Shown: positions 1 to 4,947, numbered from the stretch's first letter. The stretch: 8,523 bases of DNA from Oscillospiraceae bacterium (GCA_902767395.1 CACXHI010000131.1:1-8523), one strand, 5' to 3'. Translations and numbers: made by a program. The notes: generated from the sequence alone by a model not told the origin.

Positions 1-179
1 ACCTTGACCCGGACGGCCTGCCCCTCGGAGATGTGCTGGTGAATATCTGTCACATAGGTGGAAGCAACCTCAGAGATGTGGACCAGCCCGGTCTTGCCCT
101 CCGGTAGATTGATAAACGCGCCGAAATTGGCAATGGATCTGACGGTTCCTTCTACGATCGTGCCCGGTGTAAAATCCAT
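1..179 (-). CDS. yabR: YabR-like S1 domain RNA-binding protein (3' end outside window)
   Basis: Only the first 59 codons are present; the gene runs off the left edge. The translation begins MDFTPGTIVEGTVRSIANFG and continues as an S1-type OB fold, with the typical 'G.V..I..FGAFI.L..G..GLVHISE' pattern over residues 6-38. S1 domains of this kind bind RNA, and YabR/general-stress-protein-13-like proteins are small single-S1 proteins probably associated with ribosomes or RNA. The ATG at 179 is preceded on the minus strand by an AAAGGA Shine-Dalgarno about 11 nt upstream. The gene lies 30 nt downstream of the divIC-like gene, matching the conserved yabP-yabQ-divIC-yabR order, which is the main support for the yabR name over another S1 protein. 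The missing C-terminus leaves open a longer, multi-domain S1 protein. Confidence 0.8.
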   Translation of the reverse strand, partial: MDFTPGTIVEGTVRSIANFGAFINLPEGKTGLVHISEVASTYVTDIHQHISEGQAVRVK

Positions 180-209
180 GTACTTAATAATCCTTTCTAC
201 TGACCGACG

Positions 210-491
210 TCACTGTGCGTCGGCGTCGCACAAAACAATCTCGCCGAGCTCCACCATGCCAAGTCGAGTTCGGGCAATTTTCATGATACTCTTGTCGCTG
301 CCCAGCTCCGCGAGATCCTGCTCGGCGAGCGCATACTCCTGCTCTGCATAGAGCACCTGCTCCTCCAGCACACGCACGCGTTCGTTGGCAGCGGAAACGC
401 GATCCTGAAGGCTCACCAAGGTGACGACCGCGTAAACCCCGACCGCCAGAATCAGAAGCTTGGTCAAAAAAGACGTTTTTCTGAATTGCAT
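210..491 (-). CDS. divIC: Septum formation initiator, DivIC/FtsB family
   Basis: A 93-aa bitopic membrane protein of the divisome. DivIC/FtsB proteins pair with FtsL through an extracytoplasmic coiled coil and help recruit and activate septal peptidoglycan synthesis. Residues 1-7 are a short basic cytoplasmic N-terminus, 8-28 a single hydrophobic helix, about 29-64 a Glu/Leu-rich coiled coil, and 65-85 the family's C-terminal block 'SDKSIMKIARTRLGMVELGE'. The frame stays open upstream to 524. The ATG at 491 was chosen because a strong AGGAGG lies 7 nt before it and the membrane helix then sits at the usual distance from the N-terminus. It lies 39 nt after yabQ and 30 nt before the S1 gene. 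A probable vegetative promoter inside the end of yabQ could give expression outside sporulation. DivIC is preferred over FtsB because of the yab-cluster context. Confidence 0.88.
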   Translation of the reverse strand: MQFRKTSFLTKLLILAVGVYAVVTLVSLQDRVSAANERVRVLEEQVLYAEQEYALAEQDLAELGSDKSIMKIARTRLGMVELGEIVLCDADAQ

Positions 492-530
492 GGGGAACCT
501 CCTCTCTAAAGTGTCAGACGACAAGCTGTT

Positions 531-1025
531 TTATGCTTCGTTTGTTATTGTATCAGATTTTTCGTCAAATGCAACTGATTTTTTGCATTTTCCGGAAACT
601 TTTTCTTTCGTTCGCGGCAGTGCCGGCGGTTGTACACGGGGGATATCGGTGGGTGCTTCCTCTTGGTTGGATGCGCTGCCGGGCCGACGTTTGGCGAGCA
701 GGTGAACCCGTCGGAAAATTCCCTGTGCCAGCCGCCGCCGCGCTGCCTCTATGCGCCGGAACAGGGGAGAGACCAGCCAAAGCCACAGTCCGCCGGAGCA
801 GCCCATTGCAGCCAGCGCGAACAGCCGCAGCCGTCCCCGGCCCGCGTAAAGCGCAAACAGCATCAAGGCAGTGAAAAGCAGCAGCGTATAGAGCGCGTCG
901 GTGAAGGCCGTTTTCCATCGCCCATGCCGCAGGGGGCGCAGCAGGTCGTAGAGCAGGCCGAGTCCTGTGCCGAGGGCAAGCGCCAAGAGCAACTCCCGGA
1001 GCTGGAGAAGGACCGGAAGCTCCAT
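531..1025 (-). CDS. yabQ: Spore cortex biosynthesis protein YabQ
   Basis: A 164-aa integral membrane protein. In Bacillus subtilis YabQ is made in the mother cell, localises to the forespore outer membrane and is needed for cortex formation; its biochemical role is not established. The sequence shows the family signature of a first hydrophobic segment (about 8-28) with a 'G.GLG.LYD.LR..R' pattern, then hydrophobic segments at about 43-61 and 67-87. A basic segment (88-114) and a polar, charged tail (115-164) follow. The ATG at 1025 overlaps the stop of yabP by one nucleotide (TGATG), which suggests translational coupling. The last 20 or so codons also contain a sigma-A-like promoter for the downstream divIC gene, so the unusually AT-rich 3' end may serve two purposes. 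Confidence 0.9.
   Translation of the reverse strand: MELPVLLQLRELLLALALGTGLGLLYDLLRPLRHGRWKTAFTDALYTLLLFTALMLFALYAGRGRLRLFALAAMGCSGGLWLWLVSPLFRRIEAARRRLAQGIFRRVHLLAKRRPGSASNQEEAPTDIPRVQPPALPRTKEKVSGKCKKSVAFDEKSDTITNEA
547..574 (-). promoter_or_regulatory. Possible vegetative (extended -10) promoter for divIC inside yabQ
   Basis: On the minus strand, TTGCAT (569-574) is separated by 16 nt from TACAAT (547-552), and TGA directly precedes the -10, giving a TGn extended -10. The hexamer is 5/6 to consensus, while the -35 is weak (3/6). The stretch is markedly AT-rich compared with the GC-rich coding sequence around it. The start site would fall near 540, leaving a leader of about 49 nt before the divIC ATG. 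This is inferred from the pattern; it fits the need for a division gene to be expressed in growing cells while yabP/yabQ are sporulation-specific. Confidence 0.45.
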
Positions 1026-1318
1026 CAGCCAAAGAGCCGCTTGCGCACGCTGCTGCGCTGCCCGCCCTGCTCATAGCGAAGCTCCCGTACCTGACCGAGA
1101 ACCTCCACCCGATGCTCCTGCGGTGCAAGCTGCCGCAGACGCAGCCCTTCTCCGTGGACGACCAGCACCCCCTCCGCCGTCCGAATCACCACGGCGCCCT
1201 CCTCCACGTGCAGAACCTCTTTGACGCCGGTGACGCGAAGTGTGCGCCTGCCCACCAGCTCCAGCCGTTCGTCTGCGGCCGGCTCAGGGGCCGCCTTGAT
1301 TTTGAGTTCCTGTGCCAC
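1025..1318 (-). CDS. yabP: Sporulation protein YabP (YabP/YqfC family)
   Basis: A 97-aa protein of the YabP/YqfC family, which are small, beta-rich proteins required at the cortex/engulfment stage of sporulation. A typical family stretch is visible: 'LVGRRTLRVTGVKEVLHVEE', then a beta-hairpin-like 'VVIRTAEGVLVVHGEGLRLRQL' region and a 'V.VLGQVRELRYE' end. There are no membrane segments. Two tandem in-frame GTG codons (1321 and 1318) could start translation. The second lies 7 nt after GGAGG and is preferred; the first would leave only 4 nt and give 98 aa. No in-frame ATG is available nearby. The stop codon overlaps the yabQ start. A sigma-E-like promoter lies just upstream, in keeping with mother-cell expression of the family. 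The gene follows spoVAE rather than yabO, its Bacillus neighbour. Confidence 0.88.
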   Translation of the reverse strand: MAQELKIKAAPEPAADERLELVGRRTLRVTGVKEVLHVEEGAVVIRTAEGVLVVHGEGLRLRQLAPQEHRVEVLGQVRELRYEQGGQRSSVRKRLFG

Positions 1319-1350
1319 CACATCACCTCCCCAAATGATCTGACGCTCTC

Positions 1351-1380
1351 AGTATATGCCGGCGGCGACGGGGAAATGCG
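1351..1380 (-). promoter_or_regulatory. Candidate sigma-E-type promoter for yabP-yabQ
   Basis: On the minus strand, CATATACT (1351-1358) matches the sigma-E -10 consensus (CATACANT-like) closely, with one clear deviation. CGCATTT (1374-1380) lies 15 nt upstream as a plausible weak -35. The start site would be near 1345, about 25 nt before the GTG start, leaving room for the GGAGG. It sits in the 83-nt gap between spoVAE and yabP. The sigma-E assignment is an inference from motif and context, as yabP/yabQ are mother-cell genes in Bacillus. Confidence 0.4.
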
Positions 1381-1404
1381 CAGGGGGCAGCGTTTTTTCC
1401 GGCG

Positions 1405-1758
1405 TTATTTCTCCTTTGGTCGGAAGCAGAGGGCGGATAGAAGCCCGAAGAACACGGCTGCCCCAATGCCGCCTGAGGCCGCTGTCAGCGGCCCGGTCAA
1501 CGCGCCGAGCAGGCCGCCCTGCTCCACGGCCTTCCGCGTTCCCTCCGCCAGAAGGTTGCCAAAGCCCGTCAACGGAACGGTTGCTCCCGCCCCGGCCCAG
1601 TCTGCGAGCGGGGAATAGAGGCCCACCGCTCCGAGCACCACGCCAGACACCACACACCCCGTCAGGATGCGCGCGGGCGTCAGCGCGGTCTTGTCAATCA
1701 GAACCTGACAAATGACGCAGATCAGCCCGCCAATCAGAAAAGCCTTGAGATAATCCAT
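1405..1758 (-). CDS. spoVAE: Stage V sporulation protein AE (SpoVAE/SpoVAEb)
   Basis: A 117-aa hydrophobic protein of the SpoVA channel, which takes Ca-dipicolinic acid into the developing forespore and releases it at germination from the spore inner membrane. Hydrophobic segments are seen at about 3-22, 30-50 and 96-113. The family block 'VPLTGFGNLLAEG' sits at 61-73, and a Gly/Ala-rich 'GLLGALTGPLTAASGGIGAA' stretch at 82-101. The tail FRPKEK is short and basic. The ATG at 1758 has a GGAGG about 7 nt upstream; the frame is open to 1860 but that extension is not SpoVAE-like and is part of the repeat-bearing gap. The gene lies 176 nt after spoVAD, wider than the usual tight spacing, and no spoVAC is present on this stretch. 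Confidence 0.93.
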   Translation of the reverse strand: MDYLKAFLIGGLICVICQVLIDKTALTPARILTGCVVSGVVLGAVGLYSPLADWAGAGATVPLTGFGNLLAEGTRKAVEQGGLLGALTGPLTAASGGIGAAVFFGLLSALCFRPKEK

Positions 1759-1821
1759 CCTTTGCCTCCATAGAAAGAATCCTGCCCGGTCCTCCGGCGG
1801 TAACAGTTTTGTCGATTTCCC

Positions 1822-1844
1822 TTTGCAATTCACCGAATTGCAAA
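1822..1844. repeat. Perfect 10-bp inverted repeat in the spoVAD-spoVAE gap
   Basis: TTTGCAATTC (1822-1831) and GAATTGCAAA (1835-1844) are perfect reverse complements around a 3-nt loop. Neither strand has a T-run after it, so it is not an intrinsic terminator. It lies 10 nt from a run of TTGAWAR heptads, and together they resemble a dispersed intergenic repeat. It would form a stem in the spoVAD-spoVAE transcript. Confidence 0.75.
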
Positions 1845-1853
1845 CCTCCGTCA

Positions 1854-1874
1854 CTTTCAATTATCAACTTTCAA
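1854..1874. repeat. Three tandem TTGAWAR heptanucleotides
   Basis: On the minus strand, TTGAAAG, TTGATAA and TTGAAAG follow each other without a gap (1874-1854), with the partly similar TGACGGA next. This is AT-rich and unlike the GC-rich genes on each side. Such heptad runs are prone to copy-number change. The link with the adjacent palindrome suggests one compound repeat element; that grouping is an inference. Confidence 0.6.
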
Positions 1875-1934
1875 CCCGCATTTCCTTTTGCCGCAGAGTT
1901 GAACTGGAGCGGCCCAGATGCGGCGCGCCTTGAA

Positions 1935-2951
1935 TTAGACGCCGCCTTCGATTGCAACCGCGTGACAGACTGCGGGGATGCTCTGCTTCTGCTGGACGGT
2001 GGTGGGGGAGAGCAGAGCGCCCGTCCCGCAGAAAAGCAGACGGTTCCACCGCCCGGATACAAGCGCGGGCAGAAAGCGGGCCGCCAGAACCGTCGCGCTG
2101 CATCCCGCGCCGGAACCGCCGCAGTGTACGTCCTGTGTCTGTGGGTCGAAAATCAAGACGCCGCAGTCCTCATAGCGGTCCCCAAGCTCCACGCCGTCGC
2201 GGGAGAACAGCTCCCGTACCAGCGCCTGCCCCAGCTGGCCCAGATCCCCCGTTATGATCCGATCATAGGCCTCCGGGCCGCAGTCCATCTCTGTAAGGTG
2301 GGTGCGAATCGTGTCGTAGGCGGCCCATGCCATTGCCGCGCCCATGTTGTTTGCGTCTGTGATGCCTTTGTCCTGCACGGTTCCCACGGTTGCCCCGGTC
2401 AAAACCGGTCCGCGCCCGCAACGGGTCAGGATGGCTGCGCCGGACCCTGTAACCGTCCACTGTGCGGTGGGCGTCCGCTGTCCGCCATAGGCCAGAGGAA
2501 AACGGTACTGCCGCTCTGCGGCTGCGAAGTGGGAGGAGGTCACGGCGGCGCACCGCTCGGCATATCCTGCATTCACGGCGCAGCCCGCCAGCAGGAGGGC
2601 TTCCGCCATCGTGGAGCAGGCGCCGTACAGACCGAGAACGGGGATTCCCGTCCCCCGCAGGGCAAAGCTGGACGCGGCGCACTGGTTCAGCAGATCACCG
2701 GAGAATACCGCGTTCAGCGACGTTTCCTCAATGCCTGCACGATCCAGCGCGAGCGACAGGGCGGTTTGTTGGAACTTCGTTTCGGCTTGCTCCCAGGTCT
2801 GTTCCCCGAAGCGGTCGTCTTGCTCCACCTCGTCGAAGGCCTTTCCCAGCGGACCGTTGCCCTCCTTCTTGCCGACGACCGAGGCCCAGCCGGACAGGAC
2901 GGGACGGTTTGGAAACAGGATTGTGCGCTTTGCGCGCCGCAGCTCATTCAT
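1935..2951 (-). CDS. spoVAD: Stage V sporulation protein AD (SpoVAD)
   Basis: A 338-aa thiolase/ketosynthase-fold protein that binds dipicolinic acid as part of the SpoVA uptake system, on the outer face of the spore inner membrane. The length equals the Bacillus SpoVAD length. Family landmarks along the chain (338-residue numbering) include 'KKEGNGPLG' near 29, 'FSGDLLNQC' near 83, 'LYGACSTMAEA' near 108 with the cysteine at the thiolase-like site, 'TSSHFAAAERQYRFPLAYGG' at 138-157, 'VTGSGAAIL' near 167, 'GITDANNMGAAMA' near 196, 'ITGDLGQLG' near 233, and 'GGSGAGCSA' plus 'GTGALLSPTTVQQKQSIP' towards the end. An ATG at 2957 is also in frame, but it sits 1-2 nt from the GGAGG, so the ATG at 2951 (8-9 nt) is preferred. 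No spoVAC lies upstream; instead there is the terminator of a cell-wall hydrolase. I could not find a convincing forespore (sigma-F/G) promoter in the short leader. Confidence 0.96.
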   Translation of the reverse strand: MNELRRAKRTILFPNRPVLSGWASVVGKKEGNGPLGKAFDEVEQDDRFGEQTWEQAETKFQQTALSLALDRAGIEETSLNAVFSGDLLNQCAASSFALRGTGIPVLGLYGACSTMAEALLLAGCAVNAGYAERCAAVTSSHFAAAERQYRFPLAYGGQRTPTAQWTVTGSGAAILTRCGRGPVLTGATVGTVQDKGITDANNMGAAMAWAAYDTIRTHLTEMDCGPEAYDRIITGDLGQLGQALVRELFSRDGVELGDRYEDCGVLIFDPQTQDVHCGGSGAGCSATVLAARFLPALVSGRWNRLLFCGTGALLSPTTVQQKQSIPAVCHAVAIEGGV

Positions 2952-2975
2952 GGTCATTCCTCCATTTCGACGTTA

Positions 2976-2990
2976 GCTTTTCCGAAAAGC
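2976..2990. repeat. Short palindrome upstream of spoVAD
   Basis: GCTTTTCCGAAAAGC is a perfect palindrome about a central C, lying between the upstream terminator's T-run and the spoVAD ribosome binding site. It could be an operator or a leader hairpin about 25 nt before the start. No regulator can be named, and chance is possible for a motif this short. Confidence 0.4.
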
Positions 2991-3030
2991 ATAAAAAAAT
3001 ACCCGGTATCCGAATCAAATCGGATACCGG
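2991..3030 (-). terminator. Intrinsic terminator of the NlpC/P60 unit
   Basis: An 11-bp perfect stem is formed by CCGGTATCCGA (3003-3013) and TCGGATACCGG (3020-3030) with a 6-nt loop. On the minus strand it is followed within 3 nt by seven consecutive T (2999-2993). It starts 12 nt after the stop of the hydrolase gene, separating that unit from spoVAD. Confidence 0.92.
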
Positions 3031-3042
3031 AATATGTTGCGT

Positions 3043-4128
3043 TTATCCAACGCGAATGCCGCAGAGGAAGCGGGAAGCATAATACTCGCTGTCCAGATTG
3101 GTGATGATTACACCGAGGCGGGAGTTGGCGGCGTGAATGAAGTTGCCGTTGCCAATGTAAATGCCGGAGTGGGTGGCGCGGGCGCTTGTCGTGTAGGTTC
3201 TCTCGAACAGAACGATGTCGCCAACCTTCAGATTGCTGCGGCTGATCTGCGTTCCGGCATAGAGCTGATCGGCACTGGTGCGGCCGACGTTGTAGCCAAG
3301 CTGCCTATACACATAGTAGACCAAGCCGGAGCAGTCGAAGCCGGAGGAAGGGGAGGCGCCGCCGAAGACATAGCGATAACCCGTATACTTCTTCGCGTAA
3401 GCGACGACCTGCTCTCCAAGTGTGCTTGCAGAGGACGCACCCTGCGAGGAGGCAGAGGACGCGGAACTGCTCGAGCTGCTGGAAGAAGCAGAGGCGCTGG
3501 AGGAACTGGAAGCGCTGCGGGTTGAACCGGTGGATTTGGAGGCGCTGGAAGAACTGGAGGCGCTGGAAGAACTGGAAGAAGCGGTCTGCTTGGAGGACTC
3601 CTTGTAGGTGTTGCCTCTGCTTCCGGCGTTGTAGTAGGGCTCCTCGAGCAGGGTCAGAAGGTCGGAACGGACGTAGCCGATCTGGCCGTTGAAGCTGACC
3701 TTGTACCAGCCGCAGTTAAAACCGATGATGAAGCAGGTCTCGCCCTTGGGGGCCTGCGCAACGATGCCGGAGGCCGTATCAGGGCCGCTGCGGACGTTGC
3801 TGGTGGTGTCGAACATGGCGTAGCCGAGTTTGACGTTCTTCCGCTCGTTGAACTCCACATAATCCTTGCTCATGTAGCCAATCTGGAGATTGTAATTGAC
3901 CAGATACCAGCCGTTGACCTCTTGGATGATGACGACGCAGTCACCGGCATAAGCCGTGGCGAGAATCTCGCTGTCGGTGGAAGCGGCCGCACGCAGCCGC
4001 AGGGAGGAGGCGGTGACAACGCCGATACCGGTTTTCATGGAGGTTGCCGATGCGGGAAGCGCGGCAAAGCCGGCAAGCATGGCAACAGTCAAAACCAAAG
4101 CGATCAATCTGGTGGTAAGTCGTTTCAT
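3043..4128 (-). CDS. Secreted SH3b-SH3b-NlpC/P60 cell-wall hydrolase
   Basis: A 361-aa exported protein. Residues 1-28 are a signal peptide (MKRLTTR basic start, hydrophobic core, ALPASA cleavage-type end). Two bacterial SH3 domains follow at about 35-93 and 98-157 ('SLRLRAAAS...GW..V.....GY' and 'NVRSGPDTAS...GWYKV.F.GQIGYV'); such domains bind peptide crosslinks of the wall. A linker of almost pure Ser and Ala lies at 183-235. The C-terminal NlpC/P60 papain-like endopeptidase domain (237-361) has the catalytic Cys266 in 'FDCSGLVYYVYRQLG', His320 in 'ATHSGIYIGNG' and His332 in 'FIHAAN', so the triad looks intact. The family cleaves D-Glu-meso-DAP-type stem-peptide bonds. The ATG has an AGGA 6 nt upstream. 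It follows the 95-aa gene by 19 nt and is probably co-transcribed. The exact substrate and cellular role cannot be read from the sequence. Confidence 0.95.
   Translation of the reverse strand: MKRLTTRLIALVLTVAMLAGFAALPASATSMKTGIGVVTASSLRLRAAASTDSEILATAYAGDCVVIIQEVNGWYLVNYNLQIGYMSKDYVEFNERKNVKLGYAMFDTTSNVRSGPDTASGIVAQAPKGETCFIIGFNCGWYKVSFNGQIGYVRSDLLTLLEEPYYNAGSRGNTYKESSKQTASSSSSSASSSSSASKSTGSTRSASSSSSASASSSSSSSSASSASSQGASSASTLGEQVVAYAKKYTGYRYVFGGASPSSGFDCSGLVYYVYRQLGYNVGRTSADQLYAGTQISRSNLKVGDIVLFERTYTTSARATHSGIYIGNGNFIHAANSRLGVIITNLDSEYYASRFLCGIRVG
3424..3582. repeat. Low-complexity DNA encoding the Ser/Ala linker, with an 18-bp tandem duplication
   Basis: The stretch coding for residues 183-235 of the hydrolase is a degenerate repeat of Ser and Ala codons. 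Within it, an 18-bp unit (GGCGCTGGAAGAACTGGA on the plus strand) is present in two perfect adjacent copies at 3541-3558 and 3559-3576, with imperfect relatives around 3490-3520. The unit length is a multiple of three, so slippage would alter linker length without breaking the frame. Confidence 0.8.
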
Positions 4129-4147
4129 ATGTATCCTCGCTTTCCGA

Positions 4148-4435
4148 TTACTTGGAGGCTAAGGCCCGTTCGAGCCAGACACAGCCCACGTCTAACGCTG
4201 TGTAGAAGCCGTCCTTTTCGCTTTTTTTGATGATACGGTCCTTGGACCGAACCGTCTGATCGGTGAGCTGAAGCGTCACCGAAACCTTTGTGGCCAGACT
4301 CAGATCCTGAAAGCTCTTGGATTCCAGAATCTGCATGATGACAATGTACTTGTCAGCCATGGAGCCGTAGTAGACCATGTTGTCCTTCCGCATTAAGGGA
4401 TGACCCTTGTACGTCAGGCCCATTTGATCAGCCAT
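4148..4435 (-). CDS. Conserved small protein of unknown function, paired with NlpC/P60 hydrolase
   Basis: A 95-aa soluble-looking protein with no signal peptide or membrane segment. It resembles conserved hypothetical proteins of Oscillospiraceae-type Clostridia as I remember them, but I cannot assign a function. The N-terminal part 'YKGHPLMRKDNMVYYGSMAD' reads like a beta-hairpin. A middle segment 'KYIVIMQILESKSFQDLSLA' is followed by 'VSVTLQLTDQTVRSKDRIIK', a beta-strand-like stretch, and the C-terminus 'ALDVGCVWLERALASK' could be an amphipathic helix. The ATG at 4435 has an excellent AAGGAGGTG with 6 nt spacing. A near-consensus promoter with an internal dyad lies about 25-60 nt upstream. 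The NlpC/P60 gene starts 19 nt after its stop, so the two probably form one operon. A role linked to wall hydrolysis is only guilt by association. Confidence 0.82.
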   Translation of the reverse strand: MADQMGLTYKGHPLMRKDNMVYYGSMADKYIVIMQILESKSFQDLSLATKVSVTLQLTDQTVRSKDRIIKKSEKDGFYTALDVGCVWLERALASK

Positions 4436-4464
4436 ATAGCACCTCCTTTTGGAAATGTAACCAA

Positions 4465-4493
4465 ATTGTAACTCATTGATATGAGTTTGTCAA
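4465..4493 (-). promoter_or_regulatory. Strong sigma-A-type promoter of the 95-aa gene / NlpC operon
   Basis: On the minus strand, a perfect TTGACA (-35, 4488-4493) is followed by a 17-nt spacer and TACAAT (-10, 4465-4470; 5/6). The start site would be near 4458, giving a leader of about 22 nt. The sequence upstream of the -35 (about 4500-4550) is rich in A- and T-tracts, like an UP element. A match this close to consensus suggests high basal strength unless repressed; the spacer holds a perfect dyad (see the separate entry). Confidence 0.85.
4470..4487. promoter_or_regulatory. Operator-like inverted repeat filling the promoter spacer
   Basis: AACTCAT-TGAT-ATGAGTT (4470-4487) is a perfect 7+4+7 dyad that occupies the whole spacer between the -10 and -35 hexamers. 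A protein bound there would block RNA polymerase, so a repressor site is a reasonable reading. A direct repeat of AAATGTAAC (4453-4461) and AATTGTAAC (4464-4472), 11 nt apart, overlaps the -10 and start site. No regulator gene is present in the window to pair with it. Confidence 0.5.
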
Positions 4494-4644
4494 CCCCTAT
4501 TCTCAAAAATTCACATTTTTTTGCAATTTTGACAGAAAAAAAGGGGGAATTTGGCTCAAATGACGTGTGTTGCAGGGAAAAATCGGAAAGCGGGATCCAT
4601 ATGAAACTGTGACAAAACGCAGCCGGACGGGCCGGTTTGCGAGC

Positions 4645-4674
4645 AAAACGGGGAGCCTGCGGCGCAGGCTCCCC
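4645..4674 (-). terminator. Intrinsic terminator downstream of ireB
   Basis: GGGGAGCCTGC (4650-4660) pairs perfectly with GCAGGCTCCCC (4664-4674) around a 3-nt loop, giving an 11-bp GC-rich stem. On the minus strand the stem is followed by CG and then four T. It lies 27 nt after the ireB stop. The U-tract is short, but the stem is very strong. The rest of the 266-nt gap (4436-4701) holds the next promoter and no further gene that I can see. Confidence 0.8.
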
Positions 4675-4701
4675 GCATTGTCCTGAGGCGAGGGGATCGG
4701 A

Positions 4702-4947
4702 TCAGTCAAAGAGATAGTGACGTACCAGCTCGGAGAGCAGCTCGTCCCGATCCAGACGGCAAATCATTGCGCGGGCATTGTTGTGGTTGGTGATATAGGT
4801 GGGGTCCTCCGACAGAAGATAGCCGACGATCTGATTGATCGGATTGTATCCTTTTTCGGTGAGGGAGGTGTAGACGGATGAAAGGATCCGTTTCATCTCC
4901 TCGTGATCCTCTGAGGGAACCCGGTACTTGATGGTATGGTCTTCCAA
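4702..4947 (-). CDS. ireB: IreB family regulatory phosphoprotein (UPF0297/DUF965)
   Basis: An 81-aa cytoplasmic protein matching the IreB/UPF0297 family over its full length. The hallmark block 'LTEKGYNPINQIVGYLLSED' (29-48) is followed by 'PTYITNHNNARAMICRLDRDELLSELV'. In Enterococcus faecalis IreB is a substrate of the PASTA Ser/Thr kinase IreK, phosphorylated on N-terminal threonines, and influences cephalosporin resistance. Thr5 in 'DHTIKY' is the likely counterpart of one of those sites. Translation starts at a TTG (4947), 9 nt after AGGAGG; no in-frame ATG exists nearby, and starting later would remove the conserved N-terminus. The gene has its own promoter and terminator, so it appears monocistronic, whereas in many Firmicutes it sits with ruvX/yrrK and yrzB. 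Confidence 0.93.
   Translation of the reverse strand: MEDHTIKYRVPSEDHEEMKRILSSVYTSLTEKGYNPINQIVGYLLSEDPTYITNHNNARAMICRLDRDELLSELVRHYLFD

Noticed and set aside
1822..1844. The spoVAD-spoVAE palindrome as an intrinsic terminator.
   Set aside because: No T-run follows the stem on either strand and the stem is AT-rich, so it would not terminate efficiently.
1809..3104. A 431-codon open frame on the plus strand, antisense to spoVAD.
   Set aside because: Its product is Arg/Gly/Cys-rich without domains, and it crosses the spoVAD terminator region. The minus strand encodes an unambiguous SpoVAD.
3422..3607. Glu/Leu-rich plus-strand frame opposite the Ser/Ala linker.
   Set aside because: It is the mechanical antisense of Ser and Ala codons, with no ribosome binding site, and it lies inside the hydrolase gene.
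4608..4640. CCGG-containing inverted repeats upstream of the 95-aa gene as another terminator.
   Set aside because: The stem is only about 4 bp, and the strong hairpin at 4650-4674 already accounts for termination.
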